64,000 bases of DNA, taken from the NCBI RefSeq assembly GCF_000147815.2, contig NC_015957.1, positions 4,402,001-4,466,000 of the forward strand, in the 5' to 3' direction. Made by a program: the position numbers and the translations under genes. The stretch is from Streptomyces violaceusniger Tu 4113. Lineage in GTDB: Bacteria > Actinomycetota > Actinomycetes > Streptomycetales > Streptomycetaceae. Shown here in pieces: positions 7,383 through 16,702 of the stretch; position 1 is the first letter of the stretch, and every line of letters begins with the position of its first letter. Below the pieces are notes generated by a model, which was not told the DNA's origin, did not search any database, and saw only the letters and a program-made list of their open reading frames with translations.

Positions 7383-9758
7383 TCAGACCGTATCCTCCGG
7401 CGGGTGTTCGCCATCGACCTCCGCGGTGCGGTGCTGTTCCGCTACCCAGACCGCCACCTGCGCACGCGAGGTGAAACCCAGCTTGCTCAAAATGTGCTCA
7501 ATATGGCCCTCGGCCGTGCGCTGGGCGATGACCAGGGACGAGGCGATCTCCTTGTTGCTGAGCCCCTGCGCGACCAGTTGCGCGATTTCGGACTCCCGGG
7601 GTGTCAGCGGCGACGGCCGCCCGCCCACCGCCGTCTCCTCGCTGGGCAGTTCGTCCTCGAGCGCGTACACCAGCGCCTCGGTGTAGGACAGCCGGGCGCC
7701 GCGTTTGAACGCCGCGTTGAAGGCCGCTTTGTCCAGGGCCCGCCGCACCGTGGCTTCGCACTCCTCGTGGTAGTGGACGAGATGCCCGTAGCCGGAGTGC
7801 GGGGCGCCGATGGCGTGCCAGATGGTCCGCAGGGCGCCCAGCAGCCCGGCCGCCCGCGTGTGGTCCCGGTCGGTGGCCGCGATCCAGGCCAGCACCTCCA
7901 GATTGACCGCGACGCCCAGCGGGTCGTCCAGCGAGCGGTTGAACGTGAGGCTGTCCTTCTCCAGCGCGGCCGCCCTGGCGGTGTCGCCCTGGCGCCATAC
8001 GTCCATGCCGAGCGCCATCATCGCGTAGGCCCGGTGCCAGCCCTCCCCGTACGCGTCGCACACCGCCAGCGACTCCTCGCCCAGGGCGATCGCGCGGGGT
8101 GAGTCGCCGATGAACGAGTGGGCGAGCGAGAGCCGGATGAGCGCCAGGGCCAGCCCCACCGGATCGCCGGTCGCGCGGTGGCGGGTCACGGCCTCCTCGT
8201 AGAGCGCGATCGCGGCTCGGGTCTCGCCCCGGTACATGGCGACCATGCCGGAGTAGAGCGCGGTGTAGGCGAGCACCGGGTCCAGGCCCAGCCGGGTCCC
8301 GATGGACCGGCTCTCCTCGAGCATGGCCGCGGCGGCGTCGGTGTCCGACTGGATGACGGCCAGCCAGCTGCCGGTCCACAGGGCGCGCGCCCGTGCCCCG
8401 GTCGGTTCGGTGCACAGCGCCAGGGCCTGGTCCAGCCAGCGGCGGCCCTCGCCGAGGTAGTAGCTGGTGATCCAGTGGTAGAGCAGATCGGCCGCCATCT
8501 CCAGACCGCAGCCGGTCTGCCCGGGCGCGGCCAGGCAGCCCTCCAGGGCGGTGCGCAGATTGGCGTGCTCGAGCTGGAGCCTGGCGAACCACTGCACCTG
8601 GGCCGGTCCGAAGAGCGCCGCCCGTGCGTCCGCGGCGAGCCCGCGGTAGTAGTCGCGATGGCGCTCCAGCCGTACGGCCTCCTCTCCGGCGGCGGCCAGC
8701 CGCTCACGGCCGTAACTGCGCAGTGTGTCCAGCATCCGGTAGCGCACCGCCGTCCGGTGCTCCTCCCTGAGCAGCACCGACTTGTCCACCAGCTCGGTCA
8801 CCAGGTCCAGGATCTCCTCGCGGTCGATGCCCTCGTCCGAGCAGACCGCCTCGGCCGCGTCCAGGTCCAGGCTTCCGGCGAACACCGAGACCCGGGCCCA
8901 CAGCAGCCGCTCCCGCTCGGTGCACAGCTCATAGCTCCAGTCGATCAGCGCCCGCAGCGTCTGATGGCGGGGGAGGACCGTCCGGGAGCCGGTGGTCAGC
9001 AGCCGGAACCGGTCGTCGAGCCGGTCCAGAAGCTGCTGGACGGACAGGGCGCGCAGCCGTACGACCGCGATCTCGATCCCCAGCGGGATACCGTCGAGCC
9101 GGCGGCAGATCAGCTCGATGGCGCCCCGGTTGTCCTCGGTGAGCTGGAATCCGGGCACGATGGCCGCCGCCCGCTCGGTGAACAGCCGTATCGCGTCGCA
9201 CCGCGCGAGGGTGGCGAGAGTGGGCCGTGGCCCCTCGAGGTCCGGCAGCCCCAGGGTGGGGACGGCCAGGCTCTGCTCACCGGCCGTGCCCAGCGCCTGA
9301 CGGCTGGTGGCCAGCAGCCGCAGCCGGGGCGCCGCGCGCAGCAGCCGGTCGGCGAGCCGGGCGCACTCCTCCAGGAGGTGTTCGCAGTTGTCGAGGACGA
9401 TCAGTGCCTGCCGGTCCCGCAGATGGTCGACGAGGACGTCGAGCGCCGGGCGGGGGGAGTGGTCCCGTATCTCCAGTGCTTCGGTGAGGCCCTGGGCGAG
9501 CAGCGCGGGGTTGTCCAGCTCGGCGAGTTCGGCCAGCCAGACGCCGTCGGGGAAGGCCCGGCGCGCCTCGTCCGCTACCCGCAGCGCCAGCCGGGTCTTG
9601 CCCACTCCGCCGACGCCGGTGAGGGTGACCAGGCGCGATGCGGACAGCATTTCCTTGACCTCGGCCGCCTCATGCCGACGTCCCACAAAACTGGTCACCT
9701 CGGCCGGTAGCCTGACTGTCTGCCGTCCGGTCGGGGTGCTCGTCGCCACCGCACCCAT
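7383..9758 (-). CDS. NB-ARC ATPase-TPR-LuxR transcriptional regulator
   Basis: 791-residue regulator. N-terminal STAND-type ATPase with intact Walker A GVGGVGKT (48-55) and Walker B LIVLDNCEH (119-127), then conserved LATSRQALG and RLDGIPLGIEIA motifs. The middle (about 330-700) consists of TPR-like helical repeats. The C-terminus (about 718-775) is a LuxR/FixJ helix-turn-helix (LTPRESEIAQLVAQGLSNKEIA). Such proteins are signal-dependent activators of unknown stimulus. It stands alone, with the aminotransferase gene 197 bp downstream on the same strand and DUF5999 divergent. It is a different architecture from the LAL proteins further right (NB-ARC-like rather than AAA_16-like N-terminus). 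Confidence 0.85.
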   Translation of the reverse strand: MGAVATSTPTGRQTVRLPAEVTSFVGRRHEAAEVKEMLSASRLVTLTGVGGVGKTRLALRVADEARRAFPDGVWLAELAELDNPALLAQGLTEALEIRDHSPRPALDVLVDHLRDRQALIVLDNCEHLLEECARLADRLLRAAPRLRLLATSRQALGTAGEQSLAVPTLGLPDLEGPRPTLATLARCDAIRLFTERAAAIVPGFQLTEDNRGAIELICRRLDGIPLGIEIAVVRLRALSVQQLLDRLDDRFRLLTTGSRTVLPRHQTLRALIDWSYELCTERERLLWARVSVFAGSLDLDAAEAVCSDEGIDREEILDLVTELVDKSVLLREEHRTAVRYRMLDTLRSYGRERLAAAGEEAVRLERHRDYYRGLAADARAALFGPAQVQWFARLQLEHANLRTALEGCLAAPGQTGCGLEMAADLLYHWITSYYLGEGRRWLDQALALCTEPTGARARALWTGSWLAVIQSDTDAAAAMLEESRSIGTRLGLDPVLAYTALYSGMVAMYRGETRAAIALYEEAVTRHRATGDPVGLALALIRLSLAHSFIGDSPRAIALGEESLAVCDAYGEGWHRAYAMMALGMDVWRQGDTARAAALEKDSLTFNRSLDDPLGVAVNLEVLAWIAATDRDHTRAAGLLGALRTIWHAIGAPHSGYGHLVHYHEECEATVRRALDKAAFNAAFKRGARLSYTEALVYALEDELPSEETAVGGRPSPLTPRESEIAQLVAQGLSNKEIASSLVIAQRTAEGHIEHILSKLGFTSRAQVAVWVAEQHRTAEVDGEHPPEDTV

Positions 9759-10061
9759 CGATGCCTCGCACCGGGCTCGGGTGGACGGGCCGATGCCCGC
9801 ACGGACCCGAAGCCCTGTTTCCAGGCTATGCCCGGGCCGGGAGCCACCGCACGCACTTCGGGCGGGCGGTCCGCCTGCCGGGGCGGTGTTTCACCGAGAG
9901 TGAGCGGGCGTCGGCCGCCCGTGACCTCCCCGGGGCCCGGGGCCGGGTTCGGGTACCGATGCGGGGAGATCTCCCCTCGTCGCGCACCGCCGCGCCGACC
10001 CACCATGGTGACCTCGGAAACGAGTTCCGCCGGCCATGGCGGAAGATCGAAGGTTCGGACC
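9759..10061. other. 303-bp divergent intergenic region
   Basis: Separates the NB-ARC-LuxR gene from the DUF5999 gene. Six-frame reading shows no convincing gene. The only ordered element I see is a perfect 14-bp palindrome (listed separately). It must hold both promoters, but no clear -10/-35 pair stands out. Confidence 0.6.
9963..9976. promoter_or_regulatory. Perfect palindrome GGGGAGATCTCCCC, candidate operator
   Basis: Fourteen-base perfect palindrome in the divergent region, 86 bp before the DUF5999 start. It superficially resembles the GGGA..TCCC core bound by PAS-LuxR proteins but has 4 instead of 2 central bases. The binding factor is unknown. Confidence 0.3.
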
Positions 10062-10256
10062 ATGTGCCTCCATCAACCTCCCTGTCCGTCGGCCGACGCA
10101 TCGGATCATGATTCGGCGCGTCGGGTGGCCACCCATCCCGAGCAGGGCTGGAGCCTGCTCTGCAACGGAGTGGTGATCTTCGCGGACACGGGTGAACTCC
10201 TTCCCGACGGGCGTGCCATCCCCGCCCCCCGGATCAGCCCCGATAAGCCGACATGA
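10062..10256 (+). CDS. DUF5999 family protein
   Basis: 64-residue protein starting MCLHQPPCPSA and containing HPEQGWSLLCNGVV and DTGELLPDG, the conserved core of the streptomycete DUF5999 family. Function unknown; the paired Cys/His residues near the N-terminus could bind metal (inference). GAAGG lies upstream of the ATG. The stop overlaps the start of the following ATP-binding protein gene as ATGA, so translation is coupled. Confidence 0.8.
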   Translation: MCLHQPPCPSADASDHDSARRVATHPEQGWSLLCNGVVIFADTGELLPDGRAIPAPRISPDKPT

Positions 10257-10759
10257 ACGCGACCACTCCCACCGTCTCGCGCGGCGCCCCGGTGAGCACC
10301 GAGCGCCGGCCCGAGGCCGCCCGGCCTCCCGCCACCAGTGGCGGGACGTCGTGGCTGCTGCCCTCCGAGCCCTCGTCGGTGCCCAGGGCCCGGCGGCTGG
10401 CCATTGCCCAGCTCGGGGTATGGGCGCTGCACGACCTCTCCGACGACGCCGAGCTGCTCGTCAGCGAGCTGGTGACCAATGCCCTGCGGCACGCGGGCGG
10501 ACCGATCCGCCTGACGCTCTCCCTGTGCTCCGTCGACCGCGCCTTCCGGTGCGAGGTGGCGGACGAGCACCCTGAGCAGCCCCAGGTGCGCCGGACATGC
10601 GGCGATGACGAAGGGGGCCGCGGGCTCCATCTGCTGGACCTGCTCTCCCGCTGCTGGGGCTCCACCTGCACGGCGGCGGGCAAGGTCGTCTGGTTCGAGC
10701 TCCATCCACCTGCCATCGCGCTGGAAGCCGCTCTGGAAGAAGCGCATATGACCCCGTGA
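10253..10759 (+). CDS. Anti-sigma-type ATP-binding protein (HATPase_c_2, RsbW-like)
   Basis: 168-residue protein with a GHKL ATPase fold of the anti-sigma-factor/serine kinase class: N-box SELVTNALRHA with N76, G1-box VADEHP (D104) and G2-box DDEGGRGL (118-125). The ~38 residues before the domain are disordered. Streptomyces has many such proteins, some acting on sigma factors or anti-anti-sigma factors; no cognate sigma or antagonist gene is adjacent. Start overlaps the stop of the DUF5999 gene by 4 bp. Confidence 0.85.
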   Translation: MNATTPTVSRGAPVSTERRPEAARPPATSGGTSWLLPSEPSSVPRARRLAIAQLGVWALHDLSDDAELLVSELVTNALRHAGGPIRLTLSLCSVDRAFRCEVADEHPEQPQVRRTCGDDEGGRGLHLLDLLSRCWGSTCTAAGKVVWFELHPPAIALEAALEEAHMTP

Positions 10760-10827
10760 ACGTGAGCCGACGAAAGGAGATGCCATAGACGACTTCATGC
10801 CTCGTACCCACACAGTGATACCGAAGG

Positions 10828-10877
10828 GCCCGGGGACGGAATGGTGATCGCCCTCACCACGCCTTCCGTCTCCGGGC
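10828..10877 (+). terminator. Hairpin terminator after the ATPase gene
   Basis: Interrupted stem: GCCCGG-GACGGAA and TGGTGA on the left pair with TCACCA and TTCCGTC-CCGGGC on the right around a short loop. It lies between the ATPase gene and the first LAL regulator, insulating the latter. Confidence 0.6.
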
Positions 10878-10990
10878 ATCACTGATCGATATTGATCGTC
10901 GTCACAGCGGTCGTGTAGCCTCCTGGCCGCGGCAGTAGCAAACTTTTCCGGAAGATTGTTCGCGTTTTTGTGGCTCGAGGAGGCTGCGTG

Positions 10991-13888
10991 GTGGACCGGA
11001 AAATCGATTCCGGTTTACCCGGCGCGCTTGTCGGGCGCGCTGCCGAACTCGCGGCGCTGACCGCCCACGCGGAGGCCGCCCACGACGGCCGTTCCGGTCT
11101 GGTGGTCCTGTCGGGCCCGGCCGGAATCGGCAAGACCAGTCTGCTGCGTGCCTTCCTCGACAGCGACGTCTGCCGGAAGATGACCGTTCTGCACGGCACC
11201 TGCGGTGAGGTGGTGGCCGGCGCCGGCTACAGCGGAGTGCGCGCCCTCTTCGGGGGGCTCGGGCTCTCGGCCGAGGACGCCCAGGACTCCCCGCTGCTGC
11301 GCGGCAGCGCCCGCCGCGCTCTTCCCGCGCTCAGCCCCCACCCGGGCGAGGAGGGGCCGCCCACGGCAGCCTCCGTCTATCCGGTGCTGCACGGCCTGTA
11401 CTGGCTCGCGGCCAACCTGATGGCCCAGGGCCCGCTCGTGCTCGTGCTGGACGATGTGCACTGGTGCGACGAACGCTCCCTGCGCTGGATCGACTTCCTG
11501 CTCCGCCGGGCCGACGAGCTGCCGCTGCTGGTGGTGCTCGCCCAGCGCACCGAGGAGGAACCGGTCGCCCCCGTGACCCTGGCGGACATCCTCGCCCAGC
11601 CTCGCTCCTCGGTGATCCGCCTCGACCCGCTGACCGACGCCGAAGTGGCCGAAATGGCCCGCCAGGTCTTCGCGGCCCCCGTCGCGCACTCCTTCGCCGG
11701 GCGCGCCGCCGCCGTCTGCGGCGGCAACCCGCTGACCGTCACCCGGCTGCTGCGCGAGCTGCGGGCCAAGGGCGTCTCACCCGACGAGAGCGGCCTGCGC
11801 GAGATCGCCGAGGTCGGGCAGTACGTGGTCGCCCTCTCCGTGCGCACCCTCTTCGACGCCCGGCCCGACTGGGTCCGGGACGTGGCCACCGCCATCGCGG
11901 TGCTCGGCGAGGAGGACGCGGAGCACATCGGCGCGCTGGCGGGGGTGCCCGCGGCCCGTGTCGCGGAGGCCGTGGAGCTGCTGCGCGGTGCCGAGGTGAT
12001 GGCGCCGGACCGGGCGGATCTGGCCCATGACGTGGTGCGCTCCGCGGTGCTGGAGGCCGCCGGGGAGGAGCCGCTGGCCGAGCTGCGCGCCCGGGCCGCC
12101 CTGCTGCTGAGCGATGCCGGACGGCCCGCCGAGGAGGTCGCCAACCAGGTGCTGCTGGTGCCCGGCACCCCCCAGCCGTGGATGGGCTGGGTGCTCCGGG
12201 AAGCCGCCGTCCAGGCCGAGCACCGCGGCGCCCCGGAGGCCGCCGCCCGCTATCTCTACCGCGTCCTGGAGGCGGAGCCGGACAGCCTGTCGGCCCATGT
12301 CCCGCTCGCCAAGGCGCTCGCGGAGATCAACCCCGCCGAGGCCATCCGCCTGCTCAGGCGCGCGCTCACGCTGGCCACCGACGTCCGTACCAAGGCGCCC
12401 ATCGCCGTGCAGTTCGGCCTCACCTGCCTCACCGTCCAGCAGTCACCGGCCGCCGTCCGGGTGCTCAGCGAGGTGCTCGACGAGCTCGAGGCCGAGCTGG
12501 GGCCCGACCCCGATCCGCGCGACCGTGAGCTGCGCACCCTCGTCCAATCGGCGCTGCTGATCAGCGGATCCGACGAGAAGGCCACGATCCATACGGTCCG
12601 GGAGCGCTTCGCGCGGATTCCCGAACCCTCCGGGGACACCCCCGCGCAGCGGCAGATGCTCGCCATGATGACGGTCCTGTCCGCGATGGAGGGCCGCTCG
12701 GTGCGGCGGACCGTGGAACAGGCCCACCGCGCGCTGAGTTCCCCGGACCGGCTCGACAACTGGTCGCTGCTCTTCTCCGCGTTCACCCTGGGCCTGGCCG
12801 ACGAGGTCGAGGGGTCGATGGAGGCGCTGGACCACGCGCTGCGCCAGGGCCAGGACAACGCCGCGGTGTGGTCGTATGTGATCACCCTGTCCTACCGCGC
12901 CATGCTGCTGCACGGCTTCGGCGCGATCCCCGACGCGCTCGCCGACGCCCAGACCGCCGTCGAGATCATCGGCGAGGAGCGCTGGAGCGGCAATGTGACC
13001 ATGCCCCAGACCGCGCTGGCGACGATCCTGATCGACCGGGGCGAACCGGAGCGGGCCGAGGAACTGCTGGCCGCCGTCACCCGGCCCAACCTGGACGGGT
13101 TCGTCATGGAGTACCACTGGTATCTCATGGCCCGCGCCCGGGCCCGCTGGGCGCTCGGCGACGGCGCCACCGCGCTGCGGCTGCTGCTCGACTGCGGCGC
13201 CTCCCTGGAGGATTCCGGCTTCGCCAACCCGGCGTTCCTGCCTTGGTGGACCGAGGCGGCCTGTGTGCTCGCGGCGGAGAAGCGGGCGGACGAGGCGCGG
13301 GACCTGGTCGAGCACGGCGCCGAGCTGGCCCGCCGCTGGAGCACCCCGCGTGCCTTCGGGCTCGCCGCCCTCGCCCGCGGGGTGACCACCCCCGGCGAGG
13401 AGGGCATCGCGCATCTCGCCGAGGCGGTCGAGCACCTCTCCGGCTCGCCCGCCCGCGCCGAGCACGCCCGGGCCGAGTTCCTGCTCGGCGGGGCGCTGCT
13501 GGACATCGGGCGGCCGCGCGACGCCCGGGAGCGGCTGCGCTCGGCCGTCGACCTCGCCCAGGGCTGCGGCGCGCTCGCGCTCGCCAAGGACGCCCGTAAC
13601 CGGCTGGTCGCCGCGGGTGGCCGGATGCGCGAGATCACCGCCTCACCGGTCGACCTGCTCACCGGCACCGAGCGCAAAGTGGCCCAAATGGCCTCACGCG
13701 GGGCGGGCAACCGCGAGATCGCCGAGTCGCTCTTCGTCACCGTACGCACCGTCGAGACGCATCTCACCAGCGTCTACCGGAAGCTGAGTGTGGGTCAGCG
13801 CGGTGAGCTGGCCTCGGTGCTGAACACCCCGAGCCTTCCCGACCCGCAGGCACCGGCGTGGGTCTTCGCCTCACGCGGCCGACGCTGA
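10991..13888 (+). CDS. LAL-family LuxR regulator 1 (polyene-cluster RI-like), TTA codon 9
   Basis: 965-residue large ATP-binding regulator of the LuxR family. Intact Walker A GPAGIGKT (42-49), Walker B LVLVLDDVHW (about 150-158), a long helical-repeat middle, and a C-terminal LuxR helix-turn-helix (LTGTERKVAQMASRGAGNRE through VETHLTSVYRKL). GTG at 10991 is favoured: GAGGAGG is 7 nt upstream; GTG at 10988 is the alternative. Codon 9 is TTA, so translation should depend on the bldA tRNA. It heads a same-strand series with two more LALs and a PAS-LuxR gene, an order known from nystatin/amphotericin regulatory regions. LAL proteins there activate PKS and tailoring genes. Confidence 0.88.
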   Translation: MDRKIDSGLPGALVGRAAELAALTAHAEAAHDGRSGLVVLSGPAGIGKTSLLRAFLDSDVCRKMTVLHGTCGEVVAGAGYSGVRALFGGLGLSAEDAQDSPLLRGSARRALPALSPHPGEEGPPTAASVYPVLHGLYWLAANLMAQGPLVLVLDDVHWCDERSLRWIDFLLRRADELPLLVVLAQRTEEEPVAPVTLADILAQPRSSVIRLDPLTDAEVAEMARQVFAAPVAHSFAGRAAAVCGGNPLTVTRLLRELRAKGVSPDESGLREIAEVGQYVVALSVRTLFDARPDWVRDVATAIAVLGEEDAEHIGALAGVPAARVAEAVELLRGAEVMAPDRADLAHDVVRSAVLEAAGEEPLAELRARAALLLSDAGRPAEEVANQVLLVPGTPQPWMGWVLREAAVQAEHRGAPEAAARYLYRVLEAEPDSLSAHVPLAKALAEINPAEAIRLLRRALTLATDVRTKAPIAVQFGLTCLTVQQSPAAVRVLSEVLDELEAELGPDPDPRDRELRTLVQSALLISGSDEKATIHTVRERFARIPEPSGDTPAQRQMLAMMTVLSAMEGRSVRRTVEQAHRALSSPDRLDNWSLLFSAFTLGLADEVEGSMEALDHALRQGQDNAAVWSYVITLSYRAMLLHGFGAIPDALADAQTAVEIIGEERWSGNVTMPQTALATILIDRGEPERAEELLAAVTRPNLDGFVMEYHWYLMARARARWALGDGATALRLLLDCGASLEDSGFANPAFLPWWTEAACVLAAEKRADEARDLVEHGAELARRWSTPRAFGLAALARGVTTPGEEGIAHLAEAVEHLSGSPARAEHARAEFLLGGALLDIGRPRDARERLRSAVDLAQGCGALALAKDARNRLVAAGGRMREITASPVDLLTGTERKVAQMASRGAGNREIAESLFVTVRTVETHLTSVYRKLSVGQRGELASVLNTPSLPDPQAPAWVFASRGRR

Positions 13889-13933
13889 CCCGCACGCGGG
13901 GCCGGGTGCCATGTCCGCCCCCCGCCCCAGGCA

Positions 13934-13946
13934 TATAGTCACACTA
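13934..13946 (+). promoter_or_regulatory. -10 box TATAGT placed for a leaderless LAL2 transcript
   Basis: TATAGT fits TAnnnT and ends 6 nt before the ATG of LAL2, the spacing expected if transcription starts on the A of the start codon. No purine-rich ribosome-binding site precedes the ATG. The matching -35 region is poor. Confidence 0.45.
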
Positions 13947-16702
13947 TGCAGCTCAACGGGCTCCCGTTCCCCGGCCGTGAACGAGAGCAGGCCATGCTTG
14001 CCCAGACCGTCGCCGATCTCGGCAGGGGCCGTTCCTCGGCGGTGACGCTGATCGGCCGGCCCGGCTACGGACAGAGCCGCCTGCTGAACCTCGCCGCCCG
14101 GCTGGCCGAGGACCAGGGCCACCGCGTTCTGCGTGCCCAGGCGACGCCGGGCGAGCGCGAGGTGCGTTACGGCGTGGTGGCACAGTTGCTGGCCCCGATG
14201 GACGGACTCACCGACGGCTCGCTGAAGGCCATGACCGGACGAGGACCCGAGAGCCGCTTACCGGGCCTGACCGAGTTGCTACGGACCGCGCGTGGACAGC
14301 CCACGCTGCTGGTGGTCGACGATGTGGAATGGCTGGACCCGGCCTCGCAGCGCTGGTTCGGGGCGCTCATCCGGCGCCTGCCCGACGCCCGGATCGCCCT
14401 GCTGGTGAGCGGCACCGGCCGGCTCCGCCCGGGGGCCTGCCCCCTTTCCACCGCGCCGCAGCAGGTGATCACCCTCGAAGTCGAGCTGGCCCCGCTCGCT
14501 CCGCGCGATGTGGCCGCCACGGTCGCGCTGATCTGCGACCGCCCCGGCGAGACCGCCTTCACCTCGGCCGCCCTGGAGGCGAGCGCGGGCAACCCCGAGG
14601 TGCTGTCCGAGGCGCTGAGGCGCTTCATCAGACGCGGATACGCACCGGTGGCCGCGCGGGTGCCGCAACTGTCCGCGATCGCCGAGGCCGTCAGCGGCGA
14701 ACACGCCGTCCGCGCACTCGGAGCGCTGTCCGACACGGCCGTCGCCGTCGTCCGCGCCCTCGCCGTCTGCGGCGATCTGCTGGATCTGTCCCTGCTGTAC
14801 GCGCTCGCGGACCCCCGCGCCGCGAGCGAGCCCGGACTCCCCGAGGCACTCCAGGAAAGCGGGCTCGCCACCGCCGCCGAGACCGGGCTCCGGCTGAGCC
14901 GGCCCGAGACGCGAAGCTGGATCCTCGCCGAGATGCCCGGCGACGAGCGGGCCGAACTGCACGCCCGCGCCGCCGACTTGGCCTACCGGGCGGCCGTACC
15001 CGACGAGGACATCGCCCGGCTGCTGCTCGCCGCCCGCCCGGTCGACGAGCCCTGGGTGATCCCCGTACTGCGCCGCACCTGCGCCGCCGCACTGCGCGGG
15101 GGCCGGACCGCCCAGGCGATCGCCTGCCTGTCGCGGGCGCTGGAGGAACCGCTGGACCCGGCGCCGCGTGCCCAGTTGGGCCTGGAACTGGCCGCCATCG
15201 AAGTGCTGGCCGTTCCCGAGGCCGCGGGCCGCCGGCTGGCGGAGATCATCCGCACCGGCGACGGCGGGCCCGGCCGGATCCGGGTACGCGCCGCCGACCT
15301 GGGGCTCTCCCGCGGCGACGACAAGGCGCTGCGCCGCGCGATCGCCGACGTACTGCCCTTCACCGACGGCGAGGAGCGAGGGGCCCTGGCCGGGCTGTTC
15401 TGGCTCACCGAGTCCGTCGGGCAGGAGGACACCGATCTGGTCCCGGACGGTATCCCACCGCTGCCCGCCGACCCCACCTGCCCGGTGCAGGCCGCGGCGC
15501 TCGCCTGGCGACTGGTCCTGCGCGGCGAGGACCTGCCCACCGCCCGGGCGCTGGCCCAGCGGGTCTTCAGCGTGGACGGCGCCGCGGGGGCCCTGATCCT
15601 GCCCCGGCTCACCGCCGCCCGGACTCTGCTGCTGACCGACGACCTGGATGAGGCCGAGGTCCGGCTGGACGTGCTCCACACCGATCTGCGCAGGCGGCAC
15701 GCCCGCGCGGCCGCCGCCCAGGCCCTGGCCGTGCGCGGTGAGCTGAACCTGCGGCGCGGCCGGCTCGACATAGCAGAACGGGACGTGGCCGCCGCGGAGC
15801 GGTCACTGCCGCGCTCCCTCTGGCATCGCTACACCGTCCCGTATCTGATGGCCATCCGGATCCTCATCGCCCTGGAGAACGGCGATGTCGGCCAGGCCGG
15901 TGCGCTCGCGGGCGCGCCCGTGCCCGCCGAGTCGCGGGAGGGCGGCTCCTGGGGCTATCTGCTCTTCGCCAGGGCGCTGGTGGCCGTCAAGGACGAGCGG
16001 CTGCCCGAGGCGCTGGAGCTGTTCCGCTCCACCGGCAGATGGGAGCTGGGCCGCGGGCGGATCAACCCCGCCCTGATGCCATGGCGTTCGATGGCCGCCC
16101 GGGTCCACGACGCCCTCGGCGACCGTGAGGAGGCACGGCGGCTCACCGATGAGGAGCTCGCGCTGGCCCGGCTGTGGGGCGCCCCCAACACGATCGGCTG
16201 GGCTCAGCTGGGCGCCGGACGGGTGGCCCCCGAAGGGCAGGTCGACCGTCTCCGCGAGGCGGTGGCCACCCTGCGCGACACCCCGGCCCGGCTCGCCTAC
16301 GCGGGGTCCCTGATGGAGCTGGCCACGGCCGAGCTCGACGCGGGGAACCCGCAGGCCGCGGCCCCCCTGGTGGCCGAGCTGTTCACCTTCGTCATCGCCC
16401 ACCGGTCCTCCAGCCGGCTGGTCGCACGAGTGCGGGCGCTGTCGGAGCGGGCTGGGCCGTCCGCCGTTCGCGGAAGCGTCCCGCATCCGGCGTGGGCGAG
16501 CCTGACCGAACCCGAACAGCGCACAGCGGCCCTTGTCGGACTCGGTCATGGCAACCGGGAGATGGCGGAAACCCTCTCTGTCACCAGACGCACCGTGGAG
16601 CTGAGGCTCAGCGGCGCGTACCGGAAGCTGGGGATCAGCGGCCGAGCAGAGCTGATCGCGTTGCTGCGGGCGGCAGAGGGAGGCGGAACGGATGTTGCTT
16701 GA
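13946..16702 (+). CDS. LAL-family LuxR regulator 2 with degenerate P-loop (K to Q), TTA codon 105
   Basis: 918-residue LAL regulator. The expected Walker A lysine is glutamine: GRPGYGQS (37-44), codon CAG at 14072-14074. The Walker B-like LLVVDDVEWLD (about 118-128) is kept. The middle is helical-repeat sequence; the C-terminal LuxR domain reads LTEPEQRTAALVGLGHGNRE through VELRLSGAYRKLGI. ATP hydrolysis is therefore doubtful, although binding or hetero-oligomerisation remains possible. Codon 105 is TTA (14258-14260). The gene starts 57 bp after LAL1, apparently leaderless, and overlaps the start of LAL3 by 11 bp, so LAL3 is translationally coupled to it. Confidence 0.87.
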   Translation: MQLNGLPFPGREREQAMLAQTVADLGRGRSSAVTLIGRPGYGQSRLLNLAARLAEDQGHRVLRAQATPGEREVRYGVVAQLLAPMDGLTDGSLKAMTGRGPESRLPGLTELLRTARGQPTLLVVDDVEWLDPASQRWFGALIRRLPDARIALLVSGTGRLRPGACPLSTAPQQVITLEVELAPLAPRDVAATVALICDRPGETAFTSAALEASAGNPEVLSEALRRFIRRGYAPVAARVPQLSAIAEAVSGEHAVRALGALSDTAVAVVRALAVCGDLLDLSLLYALADPRAASEPGLPEALQESGLATAAETGLRLSRPETRSWILAEMPGDERAELHARAADLAYRAAVPDEDIARLLLAARPVDEPWVIPVLRRTCAAALRGGRTAQAIACLSRALEEPLDPAPRAQLGLELAAIEVLAVPEAAGRRLAEIIRTGDGGPGRIRVRAADLGLSRGDDKALRRAIADVLPFTDGEERGALAGLFWLTESVGQEDTDLVPDGIPPLPADPTCPVQAAALAWRLVLRGEDLPTARALAQRVFSVDGAAGALILPRLTAARTLLLTDDLDEAEVRLDVLHTDLRRRHARAAAAQALAVRGELNLRRGRLDIAERDVAAAERSLPRSLWHRYTVPYLMAIRILIALENGDVGQAGALAGAPVPAESREGGSWGYLLFARALVAVKDERLPEALELFRSTGRWELGRGRINPALMPWRSMAARVHDALGDREEARRLTDEELALARLWGAPNTIGWAQLGAGRVAPEGQVDRLREAVATLRDTPARLAYAGSLMELATAELDAGNPQAAAPLVAELFTFVIAHRSSSRLVARVRALSERAGPSAVRGSVPHPAWASLTEPEQRTAALVGLGHGNREMAETLSVTRRTVELRLSGAYRKLGISGRAELIALLRAAEGGGTDVA

